64,000 bases of DNA from Kitagawia praeruptora (GCA_037693485.1 CM075349.1:72829001-72893000); one strand, 5' to 3'; counted from the first letter of the stretch, positions 1 through 11,186 are shown. Translations and numbers: made by a program. The notes: generated from the sequence alone by a model not told the origin.

Positions 1-85
1 TGTCGAAAAATAAATTCATTCGAGCTCGATTCAAAACGGACAATATCATATTATTGTGAAGTTATGACTTGGTAGCGATCCAACA
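1..85 (+). repeat. TRIM 5' LTR, 3' part only
   Basis: This ends in CCAACA at 85 and matches the last part of the LTR at 20230-20403. The first half of this LTR lies outside the window. Confidence 0.7.
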
Positions 86-87
86 TT

Positions 88-100
88 TGATATCAGATCC
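88..100 (+). other. TRIM primer-binding site, two mismatches to the initiator-Met tRNA type
   Basis: TGATATCAGATCC starts three bases after the LTR end. The usual plant PBS for initiator methionine tRNA is TGGTATCAGAGCC, so two positions differ, both G to A or T. The position directly after the LTR supports the call. Confidence 0.6.
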
Positions 101-124
101 AATAGTTCAATAATTGGATCTTGG

Positions 125-1742
125 TGTTGGAATTCGGGCATAATAACGCAGCGGATAATACGTAAATAACAATTAAAAACGAATTCCAAAGCCCGGATCC
201 ATGTATAAAATGATGATCATGGTATATAAAAAAAAATATTCTCAAGAACAAGATTGTACCTTGTTAAAGCTTTCCAATGGATGACAAATGGAGGTCCAAG
301 TTTGTTGATCTTGAGAGCTAAAAGTGTTGATCTTGAGAGCTATACTTGCAACTCCTCCACCGGTATCCACACTTGAATGCTTGCTTGAATCGTCGAACGA
401 TTTCGCCACGGAAATTGGTACTAGCCAAAATAAATAATCCGGAATGTGTTCTTGACTTAGCTTAATTTTCTCTCTAGCTTCTCAACTGAAAATTTCAGTT
501 TAGTTGTCCAAATGACTAGCCAACTCTTGGCTTATAAAGAGAAATAAAGTAAAATAGAGCCTTAAACAATTAGGCAATTTTTATTTAAACAAATCTTATT
601 TATTTAAATAAATTAATTAAGTCATACTTAATTAATCAAATAAGTCAAGAAAATACATCTTCAAATTTTATCTTTAACTAATTAAGTCTCACTTAATTAA
701 TTTCATAAAATTCGAATTATTATTTATTATTAATTTAAAATCATAATTTAAATTATTATTAATTTAAATTCATGAAATAAATTAATTTCCCTTTTAAACA
801 TTCTTTGTGTGTGACCCTGTAGGTTATTATTTCATTGGCAATAATTTTATTCTTTAATAAAATTATAAACAATAAGCGGCGTCTAGTAACACATTATTGC
901 TACCCAATAAAACAATAATTAAATCAACGATTCAATTAACCTTTTATGACTAATGTTCCATGTAATATAATCCCTTTAAATCATGATATTATAGATTAAA
1001 CTCGAGGCATGTAATGTGTCATCCTCTTCATAATTTAATCTTCATTTTCTTGATCGATGAGTAGACTATTTAATTAAATCAACATTTGAGCATGGCCATG
1101 CATTTCATAGTCTCACTCAAACAAGAGGCCGATAATATCACTCCTTTATCAGGAGATTTAAATCCCATCTAGATCGTTCATATTTCTCACATGATTCATA
1201 ATATATCCGATATTCACCTTTATCATTATCCGGCTAAAGATAACTTTTGACGAATTAAAAATATATTAATTCTCATGTAGAATTATAACGACTTCAGGTC
1301 TAAGGATCATTACACCATTATCACTGTGAGAATACATATGACACATTTATTATTTACCATGATGTATCTCACTGTGGGTCTGTCCAGTATCCTGTACTCG
1401 TACAGTTACCTATGCATTGCTTTTAGTATCTTCATACTTATGACCAATGAGATGTGGTCATCAGTCAATTATCATACTAGCCTCAGTGTATTATTATTGT
1501 CCTAATTAATAATAATACCCGGCTAGGGACATTTAAGAATATGATACGATCATTATATAATCTCATGTTCAAGTCACATACTTGCAACTATATAATTTGT
1601 ATCAAGATTCTAAGGACATTTATTATACTTTATTTATTTCGCAGTAAATAAAGCCAATAATAAACATATATATATCAAATATATAAAATCACTCAAACAT
1701 AAATATAATATATACATTGCCTCTAGGGCACCAATACTAACA
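125..1742 (-). repeat. Copia-1 3' LTR
   Basis: This 1618-bp copy matches 18460-20079 along its length. It is very AT-rich, with a TTAATTAA-dense stretch at about 590-790. Because the element is on the minus strand, this left copy is the 3' LTR. Confidence 0.93.
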
Positions 1743-1752
1743 ATCTCCCACT
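1743..1752 (-). other. Copia-1 3' polypurine tract
   Basis: The minus strand reads AGTGGGAGAT directly before the 3' LTR, which is the primer position for plus-strand DNA synthesis. It lies only a few bases downstream of the pol stop codon at 1757-1759. Confidence 0.8.
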
Positions 1753-1756
1753 TGCA

Positions 1757-2351
1757 CTAGAGCCAATCACCCATGTATCGAATACCCATGCTACTAGTGT
1801 GACATTCATGCTTCTGCTGCGACAGAGCCTTAGTCAGCGGGTCTGCAATATTATCATCAGTATGCACTTTACATATGTGAATATCCCCTCTATCATTTAT
1901 CTCTCGAATAAGGTGATATCTCCGAAGTATATGCTTTGTTCTGCTATGAGCTCTCGGCTCCTTGGCTTGTGCTATAGCTCCATTATTATCGCAGTAAAGA
2001 TCTATGGGATCTGCGATCGATGGAACGACACCAAGGTCTGTAATGAACTTTCGTAACCATACAGCTTCCTTGGCTGCCTCACATGCAGCAATATACTCGG
2101 ATTCCATTGTAGAATCAGCTACTGTCTCTTGCTTCGAACTTTTCCATCTTACAGCACCTCCATTTAGGCAAAACACAAATCCAGACTGAGACACAGAGTC
2201 ATCTCTGTCAGTCTGAAAACTAGCATCCGTGTAACCCTTTACCGTTAGCTTTTCTTCACCTCCATACACCAAGAATGAATCTTTAGTCCTTTTAAAGTAC
2301 TTAAGAATATTCTTGACCGCCGTCCAGTGACCTTCACCTGGATTAGACTGG
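1757..2351 (-). pseudogene. Copia-1 pol, C-terminal part (end of RT and RNase H)
   Basis: This is the 3' end of the Copia-1 gag-pol gene, cut off from the rest by G1. It holds the copia RNase H with the motifs GYTDASFQ, TMESEYIAACEAAKEA and YCDNNGAIAQ, then HTDDNIADPLTKAL near the end. These are the usual C-terminal landmarks of copia pol. The frame runs without a stop from the junction at 2351 to TAG at 1757-1759. Translation to the right of 2351 runs into the G1 LTR and is not native. Counting one copy of the target duplication, the two gene parts add to 3963 nt, a whole number of codons (1321), so the only visible break is the insertion. Confidence 0.9.
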
Positions 2352-2866
2352 TGATATGGGCTAAAAGTAAGCCCTAAAGACACATTTAATGTGGCATTAA
2401 TTAGACCTAGAATGGTCCAAACGTGGGGCCCACCAGATGGGCCCAAACTCCAATTATAATATTAATTTCGTAATTAATATTTAGGGGTAATTAACAGCTG
2501 GGAGATACAAGTCAGATAAAGACGATTATCTCTACAAAGAGTAACCTCCAAGCCACACAGTCATACAAGGAAACAGACTCCTACAAGGAAGGAGTCTAGA
2601 ACCTTCCTCAAGGCTGACTTGCCCACCAAGTCTCCTAACCCTACCCTAATTCTGAGGCTTCTCAGCCTATATAAAGGGTCAGACCCCTCAACTCAGAACT
2701 ACGTTTTCTTGGCTTGATTCTCTAATACAGAGATACGTAGGCATTCTGTAAGGACCGTTAGTCTCGAACGCAGAAGCAGCCATAAAAGCACGAAGCTCAC
2801 GAACCCTAGCATTAAATACATCAAACCCTAGCCGCAATCTAATAACCTAGTTTTTATTCCACAACA
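2352..2866 (+). repeat. G1 5' LTR
   Basis: It starts TGATATGG and ends CCACAACA. It carries a TATA box at 2668-2676 followed by the segment ATACGTAGGCAT (about 2732-2743), which resembles the post-TATA sequence in the LTRs of G6 and G3 and is probably near the start of R. Confidence 0.95.
2668..2676 (+). promoter_or_regulatory. TATA box of the G1 LTR promoter
   Basis: TATATAAAG lies about 190 bp before the LTR end. The same site is repeated in the 3' LTR at about 12951-12959. This is the likely Pol II promoter of the genomic RNA. Confidence 0.6.
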
Positions 2867-2868
2867 TT

Positions 2869-2886
2869 TGGCGCCGTCTATTGGAA
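2869..2886 (+). other. G1 primer-binding site
   Basis: TGGCGCCGTCTATTGGAA follows the LTR after two T bases. The first nine bases match the complement of the 3' end of tRNA-Asp, and the rest does not, so the primer tRNA is not settled. Confidence 0.6.
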
Positions 2887-2899
2887 GAAGACATCAACC

Positions 2900-5800
2900 A
2901 TGGTTCAAACGCGAAGAACTCCACCAAGCACTACAGAGCCAATCGCTACCGAGGCTCTACCTCTTAGCTCTGCTCCGCCCCGTACTGAACAAGTGCTACC
3001 GACATCTGAGCAAGTACCTCCAACATCTGGGACTATCGTTCCATATCAAGTTTCTCAACCCCTAGGGACGACTACCCATGTTGAGAGTACGCTACCTCCG
3101 ATCGTCCACACAATTCCAGGGACTGACCCGGGGATTTCTTCCCTGATTGTAGACCCCAACAACCTTACACGAGGGGTTCAGATCCACACTACGGATCTCC
3201 CCATAAGCACCAATCCAATGTATGGGATGACCAATTACGGAGCTGGACCGAGTGGGCATGCCCTGTATATTCGAGATCGAGATTATCGCGATTTTTCTGG
3301 TCCTTATACGGATGAATCATCTTCTGGCGATGATTACGAGCGTGATGAAGCCCCGAGGAGGCGACGTGCAAGTAAAGAGCCTATGGGGAGAACTCGAACT
3401 ATCCATGATGGACTCCCTTCAACAGCTGCTGAGAGGATTAAGGCTTATGAAGCCGAGATCTTAAAGTTAAAGGAAGATATGGCCAGGGAGCAAGCCAGAT
3501 CAAAACAGACTTTGCCACCTCCCACGTCAGGACCGATTCCCTTCATAGATCTGGAGAGGCCTCTAAGGAGGCAAAGAAGGACTACCGTCCCACCTGAAAG
3601 AACTACAAGGGTGGAAACCCCTAAAAGCAACCCCAAGGATCTGATGCCGCTTGGGGACCCTGATGATCCCACACCTCCGTTTACTGAGGACGTGATGAAT
3701 GCTCGTATCTCAAAGAAGTTTAAGATGCCAACAATCAAAGCCTATGATGGAATGGGTGATCCTGCCAACCACGTTAGAACGTTCTCAAACGCACTGCTGT
3801 TGCAGCCTGCAAGCGACGCTTTGAAGTGTAGGGCTTTCCCTCAAACTTTGTCAGGCATGGCTCAAAGATGGTATAGTCGGCTTCCTGCAAACTCGATTGG
3901 TTCCTTTAAGGAATTGAGTGTTGCCTTCATTAGTCAGTTTATCAGCGGAAGAACGCATGAGAAAAGCTCTGCATCTCTTATGTATATAGTACAAGGGAAG
4001 AACGAAAGTCTGAGAGACTATCTTAAGAGGTTCACCAAGGAGACTCTGAACATCACTGATCTGGACAATAAAGTTGCAATGGTAGCCTTGGAGCATGGTA
4101 CCACCGACCTGTACTTTAAGAGATCATTGGCAAAGCATCCCCCGGAGAATATGGCTGATCTCCAACGAAGGGCTTCTAAATACATCAAGGCCGAGGATAG
4201 CACGAAGAAGGAAGTCACATTAGGCAATGGCCAGGGGAACAATGATACAAAAAAGCGTAAGCAAGGGCAGGAGTACGATGCTAGGGACAAGTATCCCCGA
4301 ACTAGCAAAGACTCTGATTCGCCACCAAAAAAGAACTTGGGACCAAGGTTCTCTGACTATGCAAGGTTGAATGCCCCTAGAAGTCAAATCTTGTTGGAAA
4401 TTGAGAAGGATAAAGACTTCCGATGGCCGAAGCCACTCAGGGGAGACCCCGCAAAGAGGAATAAGGATCAGTACTGTAGGTTCCACCGAGATGTAGGACA
4501 TGACACGGATGATTGCAGACAGTTGAAGGACGAGATTGAATTCTTGATCCGTAAAGGAAAGCTGAACAATTTCACAAAGGGTGGAGATCAAGGAACCCAA
4601 AGAGGGGATTACAACAGGAGAAACAATGACAGAAGGGATAATGATCGTGACCGTAGCACGCAGCCCCGAGGGCCAGTTATCAACATGATCTGGGGAGGTC
4701 CTACAGCGGCCGGTACAACTCGAAACTCTCGAAAGGCATACGCAAGAGAAGTAATGCACATTGTGGGAGAAGCCCCGAAGCGTGCCAAAACTGAGATGGT
4801 AATTGGTTTCGATGATTCAGACTTGGAAGGGGTGAAGTTCCCCCATGATGACCCACTGGTCATAACTCCTGTGATTGGAAATTCAGAAGTAAAACGAGTC
4901 TTGATAGACAATGGAGCTTCTGTGGATATTTTGTTTCATGATGCGTTTGTGAAGATGGGATACAACGACTCTCAGTTGACCCCTGCAAACATGCCTATAT
5001 ACGGATTTAATGGAGTGGAGTCCAACGTTGAAGGGACTATTCAGTTGCCCATGACTATTGGGAAGGAGCCTAAGGAGGCGACTCAGATGCTGAATTTCTT
5101 GGTGATTAAGGCAGCTTCAACATACAACGCAATCCTTGGAAGGACTGGATTACATGCGTTTAAGGCTGTGGCCTCTTCCTATCATATGAAGGTTAAGTTT
5201 CCGACACGGAATGGTGTCGGAGAACAAAAGGGTGATCAGAAGATGGCAAGAAGTTGCTATGTAGCCGCCTTGAGGGCCGATGGAGTCGGGGGGCAGGTCC
5301 TTCCAATTGAAGACATGGATGTCCGTGACGATGAAGAGCATAGAGGGAAGCCAGCAGAGGATTTGATTCCCATACCCCTAGAGCCGAATGATCCTGAAAA
5401 AGTTACTTATGTTGGAGCATCTCTGAAAGAACCCTTGAAGGGCAAGTTGATAGAATTCTTACAAAAGAATAGCGACGTGTTCGCTTGGACAGCAGCTGAT
5501 ATGCCAGGGATTGACCCCCAACTTATAACTCATAAGTTGAATGTTGACCCCAAGAGGAAGACAATAAAGCAGAAGAAGAGAAACTTTGCTCCGGAGAGGC
5601 AAGAGGCCATTAAGCAAGAAGTGGATAAGCTCTTGGAAGCTGGTTTTATTGAAGAGATTCAGTTTCCCGAATGGTTAGCAAACCCTGTGATGGTCAAAAA
5701 GGTGAATGGGAAGTGGAGGATGTGTATAGACTTCACTGACCTGAATGATGCATGTCCAAAAGATTGTTTCCCCCTTCCGAGGATTGACATGTTAATAGAT

Positions 5801-8614
5801 GCCACAGCTGGACATGAGATGTTAAGCTTCATGGATGGATTCAGCGGTTATAATCAGATCAAGATGCACAAAGATGACATCCCTAAGGTATCTTTCATAA
5901 CTGACTTTGGTGTCTTCTGTTATCTTGTTATGGCGTTTGGTCTAAAGAATGCAGGAGCTACTTACCAGCGCTTGGTGAACAAGATATTTGCTCATTTGAT
6001 TGGAAAAACCATGGAGGTGTATGTTGATGACATGTTAGTCAAGAGCCTACTCAAGGCTGATCATATTAAGCACCTCGAAGAGGCATTTGAAGTGCTGAGG
6101 CACCATAAGATGATGTTGAATCCCGCTAAGTGTGCCTTTGGTGTTGGATCGGGAAAGTTTTTAGGGCTGATGGTTTCAAAGAGAGGCATTGAGGCCAATC
6201 CTGACAAAATCAAGGCGATTTTAGACATGGAGCCACCACGTTCTATAAGAGATGTGCAGAAGTTGACAGGCCGGGTAGCAGCCTTAGGGAGGTTCATCTC
6301 CAAGTCTGGTGATAAGTGTTTGCCTTTCTTTCAAACATTAAAGAAGGCAAAGAATTTTGAATGGACACCTGAAAGCCAAGAGGCCTTTGAACAATTAAAG
6401 AAATACATGGCTGAAGCCCCGTTGTTGGCCAAGCCTAGCATCGGAGAGACTCTTTACCTATACCTGGCGGTATCTGAGCAAGCATTGAGTGCCGTCCTCA
6501 TACGGGAAGAGAACAAGGTTCAGAAACCTATCTACTACGTGAGTAAGGTGTTGCATGGAGCTGAGTTGAACTATTCTACCATTGAGAAGTTTGCTTTGGC
6601 ATTGGTAACGGCTTCAAGGAAACTGCGACCTTATTTTCAGTCACACAAGATTGAAGTCCTGACGGACCAGCAATTGAGAAGTATCCTGCATAGCCCGAAG
6701 GTCAGTGGAAGGCTAATTAAGTGGGCAATCGAACTCGGAGAATTTGACATTGCATATAAGCCTCGGACAGCCATCAAGGCTCAGGCATTAGCTGACTTCG
6801 TGGTTGAATGTACCATTGGCAACCAAGAAGTCGGGGGGCAGGAGATAGTAACCACCCCTGGAGTTGAGAGTAAGGATGAAGAACTGGTACCTGATCAGAA
6901 AGAGTATTGGGTGCTCTATTTTGATGGAGCATCAAAAACAAAATCTAGTGGTGCAGGTTTGGTTTTGCAAAGCCCCGATGGGTTCACGGTTGAATACGCT
7001 TTGAAGTTGGACTTTCCTACAACCAACAATGAAGCTGAATATGAAGCATTAATAGCTGGATTGGGATTGGCCAGAGTCATGAGGGTCAAGAACCTCAAGG
7101 TGTGTGGAGATTCAAGACTGGTAGTCTCGCAAGTGAATGGTGAGTTTGAGGCCAAGGATGAAACTATGGCAAAATACCTCAGAGTCGTGAAAGCTGTTAT
7201 GACTCAGTTTGAGGAGTGCTACCTGGAGCACATTCCTAGGGAAGAGAACTTTAAGGCCGATGCCCTCTCTAAGTTCGCTTCTTCTGAAATAGAGAATTAT
7301 GCAGGTAGTGTTTACTTCCAGGTCTTGAAGGCCCCGACCATCAATTCTAAGTTGGTAGCACCTATCGATATTGGAGGCTGTTGGATGGATCCTATTAAGG
7401 CTCATCTAGAAACCGGATGGCTCCCTAATGATGCCTTGGAGGCACGAAAATTGTCAGTGAGAGCATTGAGATATGCCTTGATTGAAGGCATCTTATACAA
7501 GAGATCGTTTGTCATCCCGTATTTGAAGTGCCTAAGGCCCCAAGAGGCAAGAGAAGCACTGGAAGAAGTTCATGAAGGGATCTGTGGGCAGCACTTGGGG
7601 GGCAGAGCCTTAGCTCACAAGATTACCCGCCTGGGATTCTATTGGCCGGAGATGTTAGCAGATGCCCAGGATTATGTCAAGAAGTGCGATAGATGTCAGA
7701 AACATGCCCCTGTTGTAAGGCAGCCGCCTGAAAGGTTAACCTCAATCAGCTCTCCCATTCCGTTTGCAATGTGGGGGATGGACATTCTTGGTCCTTTCCC
7801 CATGGCTTCAGCACAAAGGAAGTTTCTGATTGTCGCCATTGATTACTTCACTAAGTGGATTGAGGCTAAGCCTTTAGCCAAGATAACCACCAAACAAGTT
7901 TCCCAGTTCTTTTGGGAGAACGTAATCTGCAGGTATGGAATTCCCCGAATCCTTGTGACAGATAATGGGACACAATTCAACAATGAAGAGTTCAGAAAGT
8001 ACTGTGAGGAAAATGCTATCGAGCTTCGTTTTACTTCGGTAGCTCACCCGCAAGCTAATGGACAGGCTGAGGTAGCCAATCGGATTATTCTTGATGGACT
8101 TAAGAAGAGGGTCGAACGATCGAGAAATACTTGGGTGGATGAATTACTACCCATACTTTGGGCATATCGTACTACTTGCAAAGTAACAACTGGGGAAACT
8201 CCTTTCTTACTAGCTTATGGAGCCGAGGCAGTCGTACCACTAGAAGTCATGCATGCATCACCTAGAATTGAGGCATTCGAACCAGAGACTAATGAAGAAG
8301 GCATGAGGCTCGCCTTAGATTTGATTGATGAAGTCAGGGACGAGGCAAATGCCAGAAATGCGGAGCATCAAAAGAAAGCATCTTTCTACTACAACCACAG
8401 GGTTAAGGAGAGGTTCTTTCAACAAGGTGACTTGGTTCTTAGGAAGATCGAGGCTTCTGGAGTTGGTCAGAAGGGAAAGCTAGCCCCAAACTGGGAAGGG
8501 CCGTATCGAGTCAAGAAGACGCTAGGCCGAGGATCTTACAAACTGGAAACCTTGGACGGGGTTGAGGTGCCCCGGACTTGGCATGCAATGAACCTCAAGG
8601 TTTACTATGTTTAA
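2900..8614 (+). CDS. gag-pol: G1 gag-pol polyprotein (Tat lineage), intact
   Basis: This single 1904-codon frame has no internal stop. The start ATG is in good context (ACCATGG) 33 bp after the LTR. Domain order: a disordered N-terminus; a capsid-type gag domain at about 270-430; a zinc-knuckle-like CRFHRDVGHDTDDC at about 525; protease near residue 667 with LIDNGAS (D-N-G, where D-S/T-G is commoner); RT at about 870-1130 with YVDDM near 1040; first RNase H at about 1190-1300; second, archaeal-type RNase H at about 1335-1460 (YFDGAS, NNEAEYEAL); integrase HHCC at about 1555-1600 and DDE core with D near 1625, VTDNGTQF near 1690 and an E near 1725. It makes virus-like particles, copies genomic RNA into DNA and integrates it. 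All catalytic landmarks I looked for are present. Confidence 0.95.
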   Translation: MVQTRRTPPSTTEPIATEALPLSSAPPRTEQVLPTSEQVPPTSGTIVPYQVSQPLGTTTHVESTLPPIVHTIPGTDPGISSLIVDPNNLTRGVQIHTTDLPISTNPMYGMTNYGAGPSGHALYIRDRDYRDFSGPYTDESSSGDDYERDEAPRRRRASKEPMGRTRTIHDGLPSTAAERIKAYEAEILKLKEDMAREQARSKQTLPPPTSGPIPFIDLERPLRRQRRTTVPPERTTRVETPKSNPKDLMPLGDPDDPTPPFTEDVMNARISKKFKMPTIKAYDGMGDPANHVRTFSNALLLQPASDALKCRAFPQTLSGMAQRWYSRLPANSIGSFKELSVAFISQFISGRTHEKSSASLMYIVQGKNESLRDYLKRFTKETLNITDLDNKVAMVALEHGTTDLYFKRSLAKHPPENMADLQRRASKYIKAEDSTKKEVTLGNGQGNNDTKKRKQGQEYDARDKYPRTSKDSDSPPKKNLGPRFSDYARLNAPRSQILLEIEKDKDFRWPKPLRGDPAKRNKDQYCRFHRDVGHDTDDCRQLKDEIEFLIRKGKLNNFTKGGDQGTQRGDYNRRNNDRRDNDRDRSTQPRGPVINMIWGGPTAAGTTRNSRKAYAREVMHIVGEAPKRAKTEMVIGFDDSDLEGVKFPHDDPLVITPVIGNSEVKRVLIDNGASVDILFHDAFVKMGYNDSQLTPANMPIYGFNGVESNVEGTIQLPMTIGKEPKEATQMLNFLVIKAASTYNAILGRTGLHAFKAVASSYHMKVKFPTRNGVGEQKGDQKMARSCYVAALRADGVGGQVLPIEDMDVRDDEEHRGKPAEDLIPIPLEPNDPEKVTYVGASLKEPLKGKLIEFLQKNSDVFAWTAADMPGIDPQLITHKLNVDPKRKTIKQKKRNFAPERQEAIKQEVDKLLEAGFIEEIQFPEWLANPVMVKKVNGKWRMCIDFTDLNDACPKDCFPLPRIDMLIDATAGHEMLSFMDGFSGYNQIKMHKDDIPKVSFITDFGVFCYLVMAFGLKNAGATYQRLVNKIFAHLIGKTMEVYVDDMLVKSLLKADHIKHLEEAFEVLRHHKMMLNPAKCAFGVGSGKFLGLMVSKRGIEANPDKIKAILDMEPPRSIRDVQKLTGRVAALGRFISKSGDKCLPFFQTLKKAKNFEWTPESQEAFEQLKKYMAEAPLLAKPSIGETLYLYLAVSEQALSAVLIREENKVQKPIYYVSKVLHGAELNYSTIEKFALALVTASRKLRPYFQSHKIEVLTDQQLRSILHSPKVSGRLIKWAIELGEFDIAYKPRTAIKAQALADFVVECTIGNQEVGGQEIVTTPGVESKDEELVPDQKEYWVLYFDGASKTKSSGAGLVLQSPDGFTVEYALKLDFPTTNNEAEYEALIAGLGLARVMRVKNLKVCGDSRLVVSQVNGEFEAKDETMAKYLRVVKAVMTQFEECYLEHIPREENFKADALSKFASSEIENYAGSVYFQVLKAPTINSKLVAPIDIGGCWMDPIKAHLETGWLPNDALEARKLSVRALRYALIEGILYKRSFVIPYLKCLRPQEAREALEEVHEGICGQHLGGRALAHKITRLGFYWPEMLADAQDYVKKCDRCQKHAPVVRQPPERLTSISSPIPFAMWGMDILGPFPMASAQRKFLIVAIDYFTKWIEAKPLAKITTKQVSQFFWENVICRYGIPRILVTDNGTQFNNEEFRKYCEENAIELRFTSVAHPQANGQAEVANRIILDGLKKRVERSRNTWVDELLPILWAYRTTCKVTTGETPFLLAYGAEAVVPLEVMHASPRIEAFEPETNEEGMRLALDLIDEVRDEANARNAEHQKKASFYYNHRVKERFFQQGDLVLRKIEASGVGQKGKLAPNWEGPYRVKKTLGRGSYKLETLDGVEVPRTWHAMNLKVYYV
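7595..7604 (+). other. PPT-identical tract inside the G1 integrase frame (possible central PPT)
   Basis: TTGGGGGGCA here is the same 10-mer as in the 3' polypurine tract (12623-12632). It encodes the Leu-Gly-Gly of the conserved integrase zinc-finger segment and lies 49 percent of the way along the element. Two weaker relatives, GTCGGGGGGCA, lie at 5285-5295 and 6830-6840. A role as second plus-strand primer is only inferred. Confidence 0.35.
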
Positions 8615-8995
8615 GCTCTCCTGAAAAGGACTTAGCTTTTTGCCTATGTAATAGAAGTAGAAATAAGGTTGATGAAACCATTCCAAGTTTTTAAAACTTG
8701 AGATATTGGAAGTAGAGTATCTATGTAAGGGCTGTGCCCGTTTCTTCATATTAATAAGACTATCCTACATTTTCGCATAAGATATGAACCCTACTCATTG
8801 ATATATATGCACAAAATGCTAGACTACACATGCGAATATGAATAAGTTGAGAAGCATTAAGGACAAGGGATTACGAATTTAAAAGTTATGCCCGAAGGCA
8901 GACTACATAATCAACCAGCTCAAAATAAGTTAATGAAAATACAAAGTCATGCCCGAAGGCAGAGTGCATAAATAGAAAGATAAAGATGTCAGCTA
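8615..8995. other. G1 convergent 3' spacer between pol and the antisense gene
   Basis: The pol stop (8614) and the antisense stop (8996) face each other across this 381-bp spacer. It holds a direct repeat of about 24 bp with core TGCCCGAAGGCAGA at about 8890 and 8950, 60 bp apart. No further coding sequence is seen. Confidence 0.6.
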
Positions 8996-10776
8996 CTAAG
9001 CATCTCCAGTATGCTCATCCTCTCCGGCTGCACCAGGGTGAGCAGAGGAATCTGGCTCTAGGATCCTCTCATCATCCTCCGGGTCCTCCTCCCGTGTGTC
9101 CTGCACTGCCAAGGCCATAGGAGCATGAGGGCTAGGGAAGTCTGAAACACTAAGGGTGCCAGGAAATCTCCTAGTAACCTCAGCAAGAGCTTCATCCCAT
9201 CCCTGAGTAAACTGATAAGGGAATAGAGAGTCATCATGCTTCTCCATGAAGCCCATATACTCCTGGGAGGCAAGGTATTCATCAATCAGGTCGTCCTTGT
9301 CCTTCCTGAGAGAGACATTTTCAGCCTGAGACTCTAAAAGCTCTTTCTCCCTCCTCGCTAATGTGGCCTTGACAGAGCCCAGTTCATCCTGGGAGTCATC
9401 AAACTTGGCCTTGTAAGTCTCGTAGTTGGAACGCCAAGTCTTAGCTTGGAATACGACTCCCTGGAAGTTGGCATTAGCCTACAAAAGACAAAGTTAAAAC
9501 CACGGTTCAGGTGACAAAACAAGTACATAAAAGAGTGGATAGAAAGGAGCTTACAGCTGCGAAGGCCTGAGCTCCAGCACTCTCAGCTCCTTCAAGAGTG
9601 GAGCCAGATACATAGTCCTTGAAGTCACCAGGGGTGATGGAGTGATAGGACCAATCCATAGCATGCCTGCAGTCTCCAACAATGGAGTCCTTCTTCCTAA
9701 TACCCCAGTTGGGGCGCCAAGCACTCTTGGAGGAGCCATCTACCTCCTCAACATCAGCCACATGGGGCCTCAAGTAGGCATCCGAGGCTGTTGGGGCTCG
9801 AGGATCTTTCCCTGAACGAGCCCTTTTCAGCCTAGCAGTGTCCCCATCTTCTGGCTCGTTAGTCTTGTTGATAAAAGCTGCAGCTGCAATTACAAAACAA
9901 AAAACAAATAATGGGTATGAGACAATCATATTCAAATAAAGGAATGCAAAAAGAAAGGAAATTACCCTTATTGCCCACTCGGGAAAGTCCCAAAGTCTTA
10001 AGTTGGAACTCATTCAGGAGATCCCAAGCCATAGTAGAATAATTATCTTTGATGAGCTCCTGGTAGGCAAGGGTCTCTTCCTCATTCAGCTCAATGTCAC
10101 TGGCACTTCCATCTACTACCTTACCAAAGGTACTACGAAAAACATTGCCCCAATCTCCACCTTCCCATATCAAGTACATGAACTCCTTCTTCCACTTTGG
10201 GTTGGAGTCAGGAATAGATTGGGGGTGAAAGATTGGAGGAGTAGAAGAACGGTGACTAATGTAAACCCAACCCGGGGTAGATTCAGCAGAATTTTTAAAT
10301 TGAAATATTTTCCTAAAAAGAGCTACAGAAGGAGGGAATTTGTTTTTAAGGCAAAGGACCAGAAAACAGTTGATCACCCTCCAAGAATTGGGAGGAAGTT
10401 GACAAGGGTTAATTCCTACATCTGCTAAAAGCCTAGGGATAAACTCATGAAAAGGGAATCGAACCCCTGCAACAATGGCACCCCTGTAAATACAAAGTGC
10501 ATTGGGGCGCCAATGGCAAGATCGATCCCCAGGTTCAGCTGGGATAAGCCTATAGGGATATTCTATTTTATACATCCTATTATAGTCAGTGATTTTTTCT
10601 ATGTCATGGAAAATGTTGCTATGATTATAGGAATCAAGGTGTGACAGGGATGGAAAATCTTCTCTACGATTTAAAATCATATCCTGTAAACTCATGAGGG
10701 AGGAACGAATGATGATACCTCTTTTTGAGGCCACTTGCAGTTTCTGGAAACGTTGAGTAGCACGATCTTCAGCCAT
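8996..10776 (-). CDS. G1 antisense gene, three exons (10776-9966, 9883-9555, 9478-8996), Transposase_28-like protein with coiled coil
   Basis: I model three exons joined at GT..AG introns (9965-9884 and 9554-9479). The lengths 811+329+483 give 541 codons including stop, and each junction keeps the frame. Residues about 98-165 (FPFHEFIPRLLADVGINP, then LPPNSWRVINCFLVL) resemble the Pfam family 'putative gypsy type transposon' (Transposase_28). Exon 2 is basic and acidic and includes RLKRAR, a possible nuclear signal. Exon 3 is a predicted coiled coil ending in an acidic tail. Extra antisense ORFs are known in some Tat elements (Grande- and Retand-like), and their function is unknown. The gene has its own TATA box at 11178-11186. 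There are no stops or frameshifts, so it looks preserved. It is not an enzyme that I can identify. Confidence 0.8.
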
Positions 10777-11177
10777 TTCTTCAAATCTTCAAAGAAAAAT
10801 TTTGATGATCAAAGAAGATCTGCAAAGAACGAAGAAATTTTTAGAACAATCTTCAAATCTTCAAAGGAATTGAAGGAAAAACCCAGAAAAATGGTAATCT
10901 TCAAACTATAAAACTAGAAATTCTGGAAAGTACCTCAAGTGTTCTTCAAATCTTCAACAACAACTGGAAAATTTCTGGAAAAATTCCCAGAAATTCTTGA
11001 GCAATCTTCAAATCTTCAAAGATTGGAAGAAAAATCGCCAGAAAACTTGAAGGATGCCTTTGAATCTTCAAAGAAAAAGGATCAAACTCAGAGAAAATTT
11101 CTTAAAGAAATTAGGAACTTTTGAGAGAGTTTTTGTTTTGGAAACTTTTGTGGTGAAGTGAAAGTGAAAACTTTGGC
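10777..11177 (-). other. G1 antisense gene 5' leader, repeat-rich
   Basis: This lies between the antisense TATA box and its ATG. The segment TCTTCAAATCTTCAA recurs at least four times on the plus strand (about 10785-11025), which makes a purine-rich leader (GAAGATTTGAAGA) on the transcribed strand. No ORF of interest is present. Confidence 0.5.
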
Positions 11178-11186
11178 CTTTATATA
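11178..11186 (-). promoter_or_regulatory. TATA box of the G1 antisense gene
   Basis: The minus strand reads TATATAAAG about 400 bp before the antisense ATG. Two palindromic AACCGGTT sites (11208-11216 and 11228-11237) lie just upstream of it. This is a canonical plant TATA sequence in the right orientation, but no start-site data exist here. Confidence 0.55.

Noticed and set aside
5285..6840. Two further G-runs (GTCGGGGGGCA) in G1 gag-pol as extra polypurine tracts
   Set aside because: They match the 3' PPT less well than the integrase copy and have no counterpart that I could find in G6.
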